Shown here in pieces: positions 27,074 through 35,179 of a DNA stretch of 64,000 nt. The notes under the pieces were generated by a model, which ran no database searches, was not told the DNA's origin, and was given only the letters and a program-made list of their open reading frames with translations. The position numbers and the translations under genes are program-made. Numbering within the stretch: the first letter of the stretch is position 1; every line of letters begins with the position of its first letter. Source of the DNA: Tenacibaculum sp. Bg11-29 (GTDB lineage: Bacteria; Bacteroidota; Bacteroidia; Flavobacteriales; Flavobacteriaceae); assembly GCF_002836595.1 (NCBI RefSeq), contig NZ_PJBB01000003.1, forward strand, positions 496,001 to 560,000, read 5' to 3'.

Positions 27074-28219
27074 GTGTTGAAAGAACCTATTTCTATTACA
27101 TCTTTTGCTTCAGTTTCTGCTTTAGGAAGTAGTTCTGAACAAATTTGGAAAAATTACTTAAGTACTGAACATTTCTTAACTTTAAAAGAAAATGTTTGGA
27201 CAGGGCAATTGACAAGTGATGACAAACTTAGTATTGAAAAAATAAAAAATTCAGACCCTAAATATAAAAACTTAGATGATTCTGTTTTATATACAATACT
27301 AGTTGCTAGAAAAGCAATTGACAGTACTGATTGGAAATCAGAAGATAATTTTGGAATTAATATTGGTTCTTCTCGTGGTGCTACTTCTTTATTTGAAAAG
27401 TATCATAAAGAGTTTTTAGAAACTGGTAAATCATCAACATTAAGTTCTCCAACAACAACTTTGGGGAACATTTCTTCGTGGATTGCACATGATTTACAAT
27501 CAAACGGCCCTGAAATTTCTCATTCTATTACTTGCTCTACTGGTTTACACTCATTGTTAAACGGTGTTGCTTGGTTACAATCTGGTATGTCAGAAAAGTT
27601 TATGATTGGTGCTAGTGAAGCTTCTTTAACCGATTTTACGATTGCTCAAATGCAGGCTTTAAAAGTGTACTCAAAAGAAACTGACGAGTATCCTTGTAAA
27701 GCTTTCGATTTAGAAAAGAAGAAAAACACCATGGTTTTAGGAGAGGCTGCTGCTGTTTTTTGTTTAGAAAAAGGGATCCAAAAAAATGCCGTTGCATTTA
27801 TTAATGGTGTTGGATATGCTACTGAAGTACTAAAACACAATACATCGGTTACTGCAAATGCAGAGTGTTTTCAGAAATCTATGAAAATGGCTTTAAATGG
27901 TATTTCTATAGATGATATTGATGCTATTGTTATGCACGCTCCAGGAACTATAAAAGGAGATTCATCGGAAATTAACGCTATTCATAAAGTATTTAATGAT
28001 AAAATTCCTTTTTTAACAACTAATAAATGGAAGGTAGGACATACTTTTGGTACTTCTGGACTACTTAGTTTAGAATTGGCTGTATTAATGTTACAACATC
28101 AAAAAGCAATAGAAGTTCCGTTTGCAGAGAAACAAATACATCCTAAAAGAATAACTAAAGTATTAGTAAATGCCGTTGGTTTTGGAGGAAATGCTGTTTC
28201 TGTTTTAGTAACGAAATAA
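27074..28219 (+). CDS. Beta-ketoacyl-ACP synthase-like protein (KAS I/II type) in the biotin cluster
   Basis: The 381-aa thiolase-fold enzyme has a Cys-His-His triad as in FabF/FabB: Cys154 in SITCSTGLHS, His288 in VMHAPGTIKGD and His323 in KVGHTFGTSG. It is shorter than FabF (about 410 aa) and its loops are divergent, so it is not the housekeeping enzyme. The start codon is GTG. It stands alone between bioA and bioB, with its own promoter, followed by a structured element. By context it may supply or shape the pimeloyl chain that BioF needs. No bioC, bioH or bioW is present in the window. Confidence 0.85.
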   Translation: MLKEPISITSFASVSALGSSSEQIWKNYLSTEHFLTLKENVWTGQLTSDDKLSIEKIKNSDPKYKNLDDSVLYTILVARKAIDSTDWKSEDNFGINIGSSRGATSLFEKYHKEFLETGKSSTLSSPTTTLGNISSWIAHDLQSNGPEISHSITCSTGLHSLLNGVAWLQSGMSEKFMIGASEASLTDFTIAQMQALKVYSKETDEYPCKAFDLEKKKNTMVLGEAAAVFCLEKGIQKNAVAFINGVGYATEVLKHNTSVTANAECFQKSMKMALNGISIDDIDAIVMHAPGTIKGDSSEINAIHKVFNDKIPFLTTNKWKVGHTFGTSGLLSLELAVLMLQHQKAIEVPFAEKQIHPKRITKVLVNAVGFGGNAVSVLVTK

Positions 28220-28296
28220 CATATAGTAAGAAAAAATTAAATCAGGTTTTTTATTTTAAGCAAAATATATATTTAGAATTAATAGTTAATTTGCAA

Positions 28297-28380
28297 AAGT
28301 GTTTAGCCCTGATTGAGCGGTTTGTTTGAGCTCTTTTTTATTTTTCTTAAAAAAAGCGAGTAGTAAAAGCAGGAAATAGC
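28297..28380. ncRNA. Structured intergenic element between ketosynthase gene and bioB
   Basis: The 5' part (TTTAGCCCTGATTGAGCGG) and the 3' part (AAAAGCAGGAAATAGCTTC) can pair through CCTG / CAGG, with inner GAGCTCTTTTTT against AAAAAAAGCGAG. It shares this plan with the outer part of 9391-9507 read on the minus strand, where the matching pair is AGG / CCT. I recall very similar elements in many Flavobacteriia. It lies upstream of the predicted bioB promoter (28415), so it is not in the bioB leader if that promoter is right. Test against Rfam Flavo-1 is needed to name it. Confidence 0.5.
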
Positions 28381-28414
28381 TTCTAAAAACAAATAGAAAG
28401 CCAATTAGTTTTTT

Positions 28415-28422
28415 TATTTTTG
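28415..28422 (+). promoter_or_regulatory. -7 element of bioB
   Basis: TATTTTTG matches TAnnTTTG, 23 bp upstream of the bioB ATG. Confidence 0.55.
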
Positions 28423-28445
28423 ACACCACAAACAACTTTGAATTT

Positions 28446-29546
28446 ATGAGTGAAGTAAGACATAACTGGACGAAAGAAGAAGTTCTTGAGATATATAATA
28501 AACCTTTAATGGAGCTTTTATATGAGGCTGCAACTATTCATCGAAAAAGCCATGATCCTAATGTAGTACAGGTCTCTACTTTATTATCTATAAAAACTGG
28601 TGGATGTTCTGAAGATTGCGGGTATTGCCCACAGGCTGCTCGTTATCATACTGATGTTGAAGGAAACGATTTGATGTCTGTACGTCAAGTAAAAGCGCAA
28701 GCTTTAAGAGCTAAATCTAGTGGAAGTTCTCGTGTATGTATGGGTGCTGCTTGGAGAAATGTTAAAGATGGGCCAGAGTTTGACCAAGTTTTAGATATGG
28801 TGAGAACTATTAATAAGCTTGATATGGAGGTTTGCTGTACTTTAGGTATGGTTACTGAAAATCAAGCGCAACGTTTAGCTGAAGCTGGTTTGTATGCTTA
28901 CAATCACAACTTAGATTCATCTGAAGAGTATTATAAAAAAGTAATTTCTACACGTGGTTATCAAGATCGATTAGATACTATTGATAATGTGAGAAAAACA
29001 AACGTAACTGTTTGTTCTGGTGGTATTATTGGAATGGGAGAAAATTCAGAGGATAGAGCTGGTATGTTAGTTGCTTTATCAACTTTAAACCCTCAACCAG
29101 AATCTACACCAATTAACGCTTTAGTTGCTGTTGAAGGAACTCCTTTAGAAGATGAAAAGCCTGTTGAAATTTGGGATATGGTTCGTATGGTAGCTACTAC
29201 ACGTATTGTTTTACCTGAAACGCAAGTTCGTTTATCGGCTGGTAGAACTCAAATGAGTAGAGAAGGACAAGCGATGTGTTTCTTTGCTGGTGCTAACTCT
29301 ATTTTTGCTGGAGATAAATTATTAACAACTCCAAATCCTGATGTTAATGAAGACATGAAAATGTTTAAATTATTAGGTTTAAATCCACAAAAACCATTTA
29401 CGAAAAAGGTACAACCCCAAACTGTAGAAGCGGAAGATTCTGCTTTTGAAAACTTAGGTGAGAAACCTAAATGGACTAGACCTGAACACAAAATTGATCG
29501 TAATGAAGAAAAAAAGCAAGAAGCTTTAGTTTTACGAAAACAATAA
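28446..29546 (+). CDS. bioB: Biotin synthase
   Basis: The 366-aa radical SAM enzyme inserts sulfur into dethiobiotin, the last step of biotin synthesis. The [4Fe-4S] motif CSEDCGYC (Cys54, 58, 61) lies in IKTGGCSEDCGYCPQAARY. The [2Fe-2S] region includes EVCCTLGM and the conserved Arg in VRLSAGRTQMS. Further typical patterns are YNHNLDSSEEYYKKVI and CSGGIIGMGE. The C-terminal ~45 residues (rich in E, K and P) are an extension compared with E. coli BioB (346 aa). It ends at a strong bidirectional terminator. Confidence 0.96.
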   Translation: MSEVRHNWTKEEVLEIYNKPLMELLYEAATIHRKSHDPNVVQVSTLLSIKTGGCSEDCGYCPQAARYHTDVEGNDLMSVRQVKAQALRAKSSGSSRVCMGAAWRNVKDGPEFDQVLDMVRTINKLDMEVCCTLGMVTENQAQRLAEAGLYAYNHNLDSSEEYYKKVISTRGYQDRLDTIDNVRKTNVTVCSGGIIGMGENSEDRAGMLVALSTLNPQPESTPINALVAVEGTPLEDEKPVEIWDMVRMVATTRIVLPETQVRLSAGRTQMSREGQAMCFFAGANSIFAGDKLLTTPNPDVNEDMKMFKLLGLNPQKPFTKKVQPQTVEAEDSAFENLGEKPKWTRPEHKIDRNEEKKQEALVLRKQ

Positions 29547-29562
29547 AAAATATACGTTTTTT

Positions 29563-29602
29563 AAAAAACCGTTTAAGAATTAATTCTTAAACGGTTTTTT
29601 TT
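29563..29602. terminator. Bidirectional terminator between bioB and the helical stress protein gene
   Basis: A long perfect palindrome (arms AAACCGTTTAAGAATT and complement) with A and T runs outside. It can end bioB on the plus strand and the convergent gene on the minus strand, and touches the latter's stop codon. Confidence 0.85.
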
Positions 29603-29966
29603 ATTTTCTAAATAAACGTTGGAAGAAGTTTTTTGTTTTTGTTGTTGTCTCTTTCATTTCTTCTTGAGCGTCTTCAGCAAAATCGACAATATGCTCACTC
29701 GCTTCACCTACTAATTCTGAAGTTTTCTCTGCTATATCTTCTAAAACTTCTTTAGCTTCACCTGCAAATTCATTCGCATTTTCCTTTACATTCTGAATAG
29801 ACTCGTCTGATACGATTTCACTAACTGTAGTTTTGACATCTTCAACAGCATCAACAATATGCTCACTAGCTCTACCAGCTAATTCTGAAACCTTTTCTGT
29901 TATGTTATCCATAACTTCTTTAGCTTTATCTAAACTTTCATTTAAATCTTTCTTACCTTCTTCCAT
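29601..29966 (-). CDS. Amphipathic helical repeat protein (LEA/YtxH-like)
   Basis: The 121-aa protein is very acidic and Lys/Glu/Ala-rich, with no signal peptide or membrane helix. Two copies of one motif are seen: ELAGRASEHIVDAVEDVK (about 28-45) and ELVGEASEHIVDFAEDAQ (about 84-101), about 56 residues apart. The rest is long amphipathic helix (ENANEFAGEAKEVLEDIAEK), and the C-terminus NFFQRLFRK is basic and aromatic. This looks like apolipoprotein-, LEA- or YtxH-like stress proteins that bind membranes. Function is inferred only from composition. It is downstream of, and co-directional with, the TM2 gene. Confidence 0.6.
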   Translation of the reverse strand: MEEGKKDLNESLDKAKEVMDNITEKVSELAGRASEHIVDAVEDVKTTVSEIVSDESIQNVKENANEFAGEAKEVLEDIAEKTSELVGEASEHIVDFAEDAQEEMKETTTKTKNFFQRLFRK

Positions 29967-29983
29967 TATAACATGCTTTTAGA

Positions 29984-30265
29984 CTAGAACCAACCTTTTT
30001 GGTTCACTTGATAGGTCTCTATAAATTCTTCATCTGATTTTGTTAAGTAAATAATACCTTCAACTAAACCAATAATACTCGTAACCATACCTCCAAAACC
30101 ACAAGTTAAAACTGTCACTAATAACATAATAACCCCTTCTTTAGTATACCCTAGTATAAATTTATGAATACCTAGCGCCCCTAAAACAATAGCTAAAACA
30201 CCTGCTAATACTTTTTTACTTTCTTGATTTGGAACTGCTGTTCCATTTTCATCAATTACATCCAT
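29984..30265 (-). CDS. TM2 domain-containing membrane protein
   Basis: The 93-aa protein has two hydrophobic segments with the TM2 signature: AGVLAIVLGALGIHKFILGY, a short turn, then MLLVTVLTCGFGGMVTSIIGLVEGI, ending with the family pattern YLTKSDEEF. TM2 proteins are small bacterial membrane proteins of unknown function. It lies 17 bp upstream of the helical repeat gene and is probably co-transcribed with it. Confidence 0.85.
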   Translation of the reverse strand: MDVIDENGTAVPNQESKKVLAGVLAIVLGALGIHKFILGYTKEGVIMLLVTVLTCGFGGMVTSIIGLVEGIIYLTKSDEEFIETYQVNQKGWF

Positions 30266-30298
30266 TCTTTTGTTTTTAATAATTAGTTTGTGCTAAAT

Positions 30299-30691
30299 TT
30301 ATAAAAAAGCTTCGTCTTTTGGCTCCCACAATTCAATTTTATTTCCATCTAAATCAATAATCCATCCAAATTTCCCATAATCATACTCTTCTAACTTGTC
30401 TAACACAGTAATTCCCTTCTCTTTAAGTTCTTCTAATAGCTCTGCTAAATTTTCTACACGATAATTAAACATAAAGTCTTTTTTAGAAGGTTCAAAATGT
30501 TTCGTGTCTTTTGCAAAAGGACTCCATTGTGTTGATGCTTTTTTATCTTCATTGTCTTTCCACCAAAAGGTACACCCCCAATCATCAGTATTAAAACCTA
30601 AATTGTTTTTATACCAATCTTTTGTTTCTGACGGGTCGTTAGTTTTAAAGAAAACACCTCCAATACCTAGTACTTTACCTTTTTTTTTCAT
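30299..30691 (-). CDS. VOC (glyoxalase-like) family protein
   Basis: The 130-aa protein is one vicinal-oxygen-chelate domain. It begins with GIGGVFFKTNDPSETKDWYKNNLGF and ends with FGWIIDLDGNKIELWEPKDE, where the conserved metal-ligand Glu of the family falls in IELWEP. The substrate cannot be predicted. Its ATG overlaps the stop of the DUF1801 gene by one base (TAATG), so the two are translationally coupled. Confidence 0.85.
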   Translation of the reverse strand: MKKKGKVLGIGGVFFKTNDPSETKDWYKNNLGFNTDDWGCTFWWKDNEDKKASTQWSPFAKDTKHFEPSKKDFMFNYRVENLAELLEELKEKGITVLDKLEEYDYGKFGWIIDLDGNKIELWEPKDEAFL

Positions 30692-31149
30692 TACTTTCTT
30701 TTAATACTAGCTTCGTAAATATCGATCCATTGTTTTACTGTCATTTTTTTACATAATTCAGCTATTAAATCTAACGGAATTTCTTCAATTTTCTTAAATC
30801 GAATGCAACTTTTTCCCATATCTAATTTACGTTTAGAATATTTTGGATATTGAGCTACAAACCAATCAAAAAGTTCTTTTTTAGCGTAAATTCCGCTATG
30901 ATACAAATTGATTGAATTTTTCTGTGAAGCAATATTCATAAATGGTAGAGGTAAGCTTGCATCACAGTGATATCCCATAGGGTATATTGAGTGTGGTACA
31001 TAATACCCAATCATTTTATAATTCATTCCTTCTTCAAACTCTTTAGGAAGATTATTTTTTATTGTTTTACGTAGTTTTTGCATAATTGCTTGTCGTACTT
31101 TTGGAACTTTAGCAATATAATCATCAGGTGTGTTAGCCTCGTATTGCAT
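30691..31149 (-). CDS. DUF1801 domain protein
   Basis: The 152-aa protein has the DUF1801 pattern: TPDDYIAKVPKVRQAIMQKLRKTIKNNLP, then EGMNYKMIGYYVP and SINLYHSGIYA, and near the end MGKSCIRFKKIEEIPLDLI. The fold is small and ligand-binding; no reaction is known. It is directly coupled to the downstream VOC gene by a TAATG overlap, and lies 25 bp after the hydroxyacid dehydrogenase gene on the same strand. Confidence 0.85.
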   Translation of the reverse strand: MQYEANTPDDYIAKVPKVRQAIMQKLRKTIKNNLPKEFEEGMNYKMIGYYVPHSIYPMGYHCDASLPLPFMNIASQKNSINLYHSGIYAKKELFDWFVAQYPKYSKRKLDMGKSCIRFKKIEEIPLDLIAELCKKMTVKQWIDIYEASIKRK

Positions 31150-31174
31150 TTCAAACGATTTAGAGACTTACAAG

Positions 31175-32152
31175 TTAACAAAAATTTTCTTTAATTTTAT
31201 TCACAATTGTTTGTGCTAGTTTTTCTTTACTCTCAATTGTCCAACCGGCAACATGAGGTGATAATAATACATTTTCAGATTCTATTAAATATTTAAAAGC
31301 TCCTGACATCTCGTCTCTCGACTCCGCTTGAGATGAAAAATTAGATATTGTATTCTTCTGAAATAAGTTTTCAAAAGATTTTTTTTCGTATTCCAATACA
31401 TCTAAACCAGCTCCTAATATTTTACCAGATGTTAAAGCATTTACTAAGTCAGAGGTAATAACGGATTTTCCTCGTGCTGTATTAATAAACCAAAAAGGAT
31501 TAGAAAAAGCATTAATAAAATCAGCATTTACCATTTTTATAGTTAATGCTGTTTGTGGTGTATGCAAGCTCAAAACAGTCGCTTTTTTCTGTAACTCTTC
31601 TAATGAAACTTGTTTACAATTTTCATCACCAACATTTGGCTTAATATCATAACATAGAACTTCTACATCAAAACCACGAAGCTTTTTGGCAAAAGACTTC
31701 CCCATATTACCGTAGCCAATTAACCCCACAGTTTTGCCTTCTAATTCAATTCCTCGATTTTCTTCACGTAACCATTTACCGTTTCTAACCTCTTCATCTG
31801 CTTTATTTAGTTTGTTAAAAAGAGATAAAATCATACCTAATGTATGCTCTCCAACTGCATTTCTATTTCCTTCTGGAGCCGAGATTAAATATATTCCTTT
31901 TTCTTTAGCATATTCACAATCAATATTTTCTAAACCAGCGCCAACTCTACCAATAAATTTAAGATTGGTTGCTTTGTCTAAAAATTGTTTATTTACAGAA
32001 AATCTACTACGAATAATTATTCCATCGTATTGATGAATTTTAGCTTCTATTTCTATTTTCGAAGAGTTATAATCTTCTTCATTTGTAAAACCTAAATCAT
32101 TTAGTTGTTTTAAAAGTAACGAATGGTTTGAATCTAGATGAAGTATTTTCAT
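31175..32152 (-). CDS. D-2-hydroxyacid dehydrogenase (SerA-like), with an in-frame repeat insertion
   Basis: The 325-aa NAD(P)-dependent enzyme has the family layout: an N-terminal catalytic domain, the Rossmann motif GLIGYGNMG (about 150-158), the catalytic Arg in NTARGKSVI, Glu in GAGLDVLEYE and His in LSPHVAGWT. It lacks the ACT domain of long SerA proteins. The substrate may be 3-phosphoglycerate or another 2-ketoacid. Residues 273-283 (SSQAESRDEMS) are encoded by a palindromic repeat and have no counterpart in my recollection of homologs, which run straight from the NLF region to xAFxYLI. They sit between the catalytic Glu and His, likely in a surface loop. Confidence 0.85.
   Translation of the reverse strand: MKILHLDSNHSLLLKQLNDLGFTNEEDYNSSKIEIEAKIHQYDGIIIRSRFSVNKQFLDKATNLKFIGRVGAGLENIDCEYAKEKGIYLISAPEGNRNAVGEHTLGMILSLFNKLNKADEEVRNGKWLREENRGIELEGKTVGLIGYGNMGKSFAKKLRGFDVEVLCYDIKPNVGDENCKQVSLEELQKKATVLSLHTPQTALTIKMVNADFINAFSNPFWFINTARGKSVITSDLVNALTSGKILGAGLDVLEYEKKSFENLFQKNTISNFSSQAESRDEMSGAFKYLIESENVLLSPHVAGWTIESKEKLAQTIVNKIKENFC
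31304..31336. repeat. REP-like palindrome inside the dehydrogenase reading frame
   Basis: Arms CATCTC (31307-31312) and GAGATG (31330-31335) enclose the core TCGACTCCGCTT, shared with the repeats at 10616 and 41256. The 33 bp are 11 codons, so the frame is kept. Confidence 0.65.
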
Positions 32153-32165
32153 TATTTTTTTTAAT

Positions 32166-32192
32166 AAAAAAAGCCTTCTTTTCAGAAGACTT
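32166..32192 (-). terminator. Terminator of panB
   Basis: Stem AAGTCTTC / GAAGGCTT (minus strand, one G-T pair) followed by a T run, 7 bp past the panB stop. It separates panB from the dehydrogenase gene. Confidence 0.7.
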
Positions 32193-32198
32193 GTGTAA

Positions 32199-33017
32199 TT
32201 AATATTGTTCTTTTTCGTTAGGAAAGTCTTTCGATTTTACATCAGCTATATAATTTTCAAAAGCTCCAGTCATTTCAGAATATAAATCTAAATACCTACG
32301 TAAAAAACGAGGGTTAAATTCATGCGTCATTCCTATCATATCGTGTGTAACCAACACTTGTCCGTCTACTCCTGCACCTGCTCCAATTCCAATAACGGGT
32401 ATTGTTAAACTTTCTGCTACTCTCTTTGCTAATGCTGCTGGTACTTTTTCGAGTACCAAAGCAAAACATCCAAGTTCTTGTAAAAGCAATGCATCTTCTA
32501 ATAACTTTTCAGCTTCTTCTTCCTCTTTTGCTCTAACAGTATATGTTCCGAATTTGTAAATAGATTGTGGTGTTAACCCTAAATGTCCCATTACAGGAAT
32601 ACCTGCTGTTAGTATTCTAGATACAGACTCTCCTATTTCACTACCTCCTTCTAACTTTACCGCATGTCCACCAGATTCTTTCATTATTCTAATTGCAGAA
32701 TCTAATGCATTTTTAGAATTTCCTTGATAGGTACCGAAAGGTAAATCTACCACTACTAAACAACGTTCAATAGCTCTTATTACAGAACTTGCATGGTATA
32801 TCATTTGATCAAGTGTAATAGGTAACGTAGTTTCGTGACCTGCCATTACATTTGATGCTGAATCTCCTACTAAAATTACATCAATACCTGCTCCATCTAC
32901 AATCTTTGCCATCGTATAATCATAAGCAGTAAGCATAGAAATTTTCTCTCCATTTGCTTTCATTTCTACTAATGACTTCGTTGTTATTCTTTTATATTGT
33001 TTTTTTGCTACTGACAT
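32199..33017 (-). CDS. panB: 3-methyl-2-oxobutanoate hydroxymethyltransferase
   Basis: The 272-aa enzyme adds a hydroxymethyl group from methylene-THF to 2-ketoisovalerate, giving ketopantoate for pantothenate and CoA. It shows the PanB signatures [71 protein letters not shown], and the Glu/Gly motif [12 protein letters not shown] with [18 protein letters not shown]. The length is normal. It has its own terminator, so it is probably monocistronic. No other pan gene is visible in the window. Confidence 0.96.
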   Translation of the reverse strand: MSVAKKQYKRITTKSLVEMKANGEKISMLTAYDYTMAKIVDGAGIDVILVGDSASNVMAGHETTLPITLDQMIYHASSVIRAIERCLVVVDLPFGTYQGNSKNALDSAIRIMKESGGHAVKLEGGSEIGESVSRILTAGIPVMGHLGLTPQSIYKFGTYTVRAKEEEEAEKLLEDALLLQELGCFALVLEKVPAALAKRVAESLTIPVIGIGAGAGVDGQVLVTHDMIGMTHEFNPRFLRRYLDLYSEMTGAFENYIADVKSKDFPNEKEQY

Positions 33018-33184
33018 TATTTAATGTTTTCTATTTTGTAAAAATACATAATTAATCGATTGAATTTTACCTTAACTTAAACTTCCAGTCTTATTATCTC
33101 CATTCGTAAAAGCCGTTAATCTTCTGTTAATTATATACTGATCGCTTTATTTTTTAATAGCTTCACAGTTTAAAACCAAATTCT

Positions 33185-33658
33185 ATGCCTAAAATAATTA
33201 CGTTACTAATCCTTTTTATCCTTACAACAGTTGTAAATGCACAGACAAATAATGAACAAATTGCTGTAAAAAAAACTATTGAAACTTTTTTTGACGGACT
33301 TCATAAAGGTGATAGTACAATTGTTAGTTCAACTTTACATACTACGATTAAAATACAGACAACTTTTACTAATAAGGGCGGAAAAAAAAAATTGATTACT
33401 GATTCTAAAAAAAAAATATTAATAGGAATTGCTAATAAAAAACCTGAAAACACTTATTTAGAAAAATTAGTCTCGTGGGACATTAAGATTAACGGTAATT
33501 TAGCTTCTGTTTGGACACCTTATGAATTCTATCTTAATGGCAAGTTAAGTCATTGCGGTGCAAACTCATTTCAGTTATTTAATAATAACGGAAAGTGGGA
33601 AATAATTTATTTGATAGATATGAGACGTAAAGAAAATTGCAATATTCAAAAAAACTAA
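33185..33658 (+). CDS. Secreted NTF2-like protein
   Basis: The 157-aa protein has a signal peptide (LLILFILTTVVNAQ) and an NTF2/SnoaL-like fold: an N-terminal helix EQIAVKKTIETFFDGLHKGD, then strands with LASVWTPYEFYLNGKLSHCGANSFQLF and WEIIYLIDMRR near the end. Such periplasmic NTF2-like proteins are common in Bacteroidota, and their ligand is unknown. It is 3 bp upstream of the PD40 propeller gene, so both should be co-transcribed, with the ECF sigma factor gene next. Confidence 0.75.
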   Translation: MPKIITLLILFILTTVVNAQTNNEQIAVKKTIETFFDGLHKGDSTIVSSTLHTTIKIQTTFTNKGGKKKLITDSKKKILIGIANKKPENTYLEKLVSWDIKINGNLASVWTPYEFYLNGKLSHCGANSFQLFNNNGKWEIIYLIDMRRKENCNIQKN

Positions 33659-33661
33659 AAC

Positions 33662-34585
33662 ATGAAAAAATATTTTCTTTTTATCTTTTTATTAACTCAA
33701 TTAATTTTTGCTCAAGAACCTAAAATGTTTCTACCTGACTTATTTAATGGGCTACCTAATGTTAGAGACTTTTCTTTAAACAAAAATAATGATGAATTTT
33801 ATTTTACAGTAGAAAGTTATGTAAAAGAATATTCTTTTATTGCGTTTTCAAAAAAAATAAAAGGCAAATGGACGGCACCAAAAGCTGCATCTTTTTCTGG
33901 GGAATACAAAGATTTAGAACCATTTTTATCTCCTGATGGTTTAAAATTATTTTTTGCTTCTAACAGGCTAAATAATAATTCTTCTGAAATAAAAAAAGAC
34001 ATGGATATATGGTATGTAACAAGAAAATCATTAATTGATGATTGGTCAGAACCAAAGAACATTGGCTCGGTAATTAATACATCTGCTGATGAATTTTACC
34101 CTTCAGTAACAAGTAAAGGTGATTTATATTTTACAGCTTCTTATGAGAATACGAAAGGCAAAGAAGATATATATGTTAGTCGACTTGTTAACAATTCATA
34201 CACAAAACCAACTTCTTTAAGTAAGAGTATAAATTCAGAAAAATATGAATTTAATGCCTTTGTTGCTCCTGATGAAAGCTTTATAGTATTTACCTCTTAC
34301 GGAAGAAAAGATGATTTAGGTCGTGGGGATTTATATATTAGTAAAAAGAGTAAAGAGGATAAATGGTTACCTGCTGAACATTTAGCAAAAAGTATTAATA
34401 CTAAAAAATTAGATTATTGTCCGTTTGTTGACATTTCAAGTAATAATCTTTACTTCACTAGTAGTAAAAGTGCTATTCCAAAAAGTTTAAAAAAAAGAAA
34501 AAAACTAAAAGAAATTATTAATTACATTAATACTAATCCTAATGGATTAAGTAGAATATATAAAGTCTCATTAAATAAAAAATAA
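33662..34585 (+). CDS. Secreted PD40 (TolB-like beta-propeller) protein
   Basis: The 307-aa protein has a signal peptide (KYFLFIFLLTQLIFAQ). WD40-like PD40 blades recur: LEPFLSPDGLKLFFASNR, ADEFYPSVTSKGDLYFTAS, and EFNAFVAPDESFIVFTSYGR, each with the SPDG/APDE turn. These domains bind peptides or proteins in the periplasm or on the surface. It lies between the NTF2-like gene and a sigma factor gene (15 bp), which suggests a shared envelope response. Confidence 0.8.
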   Translation: MKKYFLFIFLLTQLIFAQEPKMFLPDLFNGLPNVRDFSLNKNNDEFYFTVESYVKEYSFIAFSKKIKGKWTAPKAASFSGEYKDLEPFLSPDGLKLFFASNRLNNNSSEIKKDMDIWYVTRKSLIDDWSEPKNIGSVINTSADEFYPSVTSKGDLYFTASYENTKGKEDIYVSRLVNNSYTKPTSLSKSINSEKYEFNAFVAPDESFIVFTSYGRKDDLGRGDLYISKKSKEDKWLPAEHLAKSINTKKLDYCPFVDISSNNLYFTSSKSAIPKSLKKRKKLKEIINYINTNPNGLSRIYKVSLNKK

Positions 34586-34587
34586 CT

Positions 34588-34595
34588 TATATTTG
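34588..34595 (+). promoter_or_regulatory. Possible -7 element of the sigma factor gene
   Basis: TATATTTG lies 5 bp upstream of the sigma factor ATG, in the 15-bp gap after the PD40 gene. It would give a leaderless mRNA. The match may be chance. Confidence 0.35.
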
Positions 34596-34600
34596 GGGTA

Positions 34601-35173
34601 ATGAACCAGACTGACAAATCCAACACATTATCTCCAAATAAATGGGTAGATGATTACGCTGATTATTTATTTAATTATGCGGTATCACGTGTAAATGATT
34701 CTAATATAGCTAAGGACTTAGTTCAAGAAACATTTTTTGCAGGGCTTAAATCTGCAAAAAACTTTCAGGGAAAATCAACCGAAAGAACTTGGTTAGTATC
34801 AATTTTAAAAAGAAAAGTAATTGATCATTATCGAAAAATAAATTCTAAAAAAGGACAAGCCGAAGTTAGAATGAATTTTTATGACAACGGTGAAGATAAA
34901 GGTAATTGGATTGAAGAGCGAGTTCCGCAATCTTGGGACAATACAGCTGAAAAAAGCATTGAGAACAATGAATTAAAATCTCAACTAGATGAATGTATTG
35001 ATCATTTACCTGAAAAATATGCTATGGTTTTTAGAATGAAGACTATTCAAGAGTTTGAAACTGAAGAAATTTGTAAGGAATTAAATATCACTCCGTCAAA
35101 CCTATGGGTTATCATTCATAGGGCTAGAACTCAGCTAAGAAATTGTATGGAAAAAAACTGGTTTAATAAGTAA
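34601..35173 (+). CDS. ECF-type RNA polymerase sigma factor
   Basis: The 190-aa protein has sigma region 2 (YADYLFNYAVSRVNDSNIAKDLVQETFFAGL, with the -10 recognition helix FQGKSTERTWLVSILKRKVID) and region 4 (YAMVFRMKTIQEFETEEICKELNITPSNLWVIIHRARTQL). There is no extra C-terminal domain. The following small Cys-rich gene resembles zinc-binding anti-sigma proteins and lies 6 bp after its stop, so the pair probably forms a regulatory module. The two secreted proteins upstream may be in its regulon. Confidence 0.9.
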   Translation: MNQTDKSNTLSPNKWVDDYADYLFNYAVSRVNDSNIAKDLVQETFFAGLKSAKNFQGKSTERTWLVSILKRKVIDHYRKINSKKGQAEVRMNFYDNGEDKGNWIEERVPQSWDNTAEKSIENNELKSQLDECIDHLPEKYAMVFRMKTIQEFETEEICKELNITPSNLWVIIHRARTQLRNCMEKNWFNK

Positions 35174-35179
35174 GAAATA

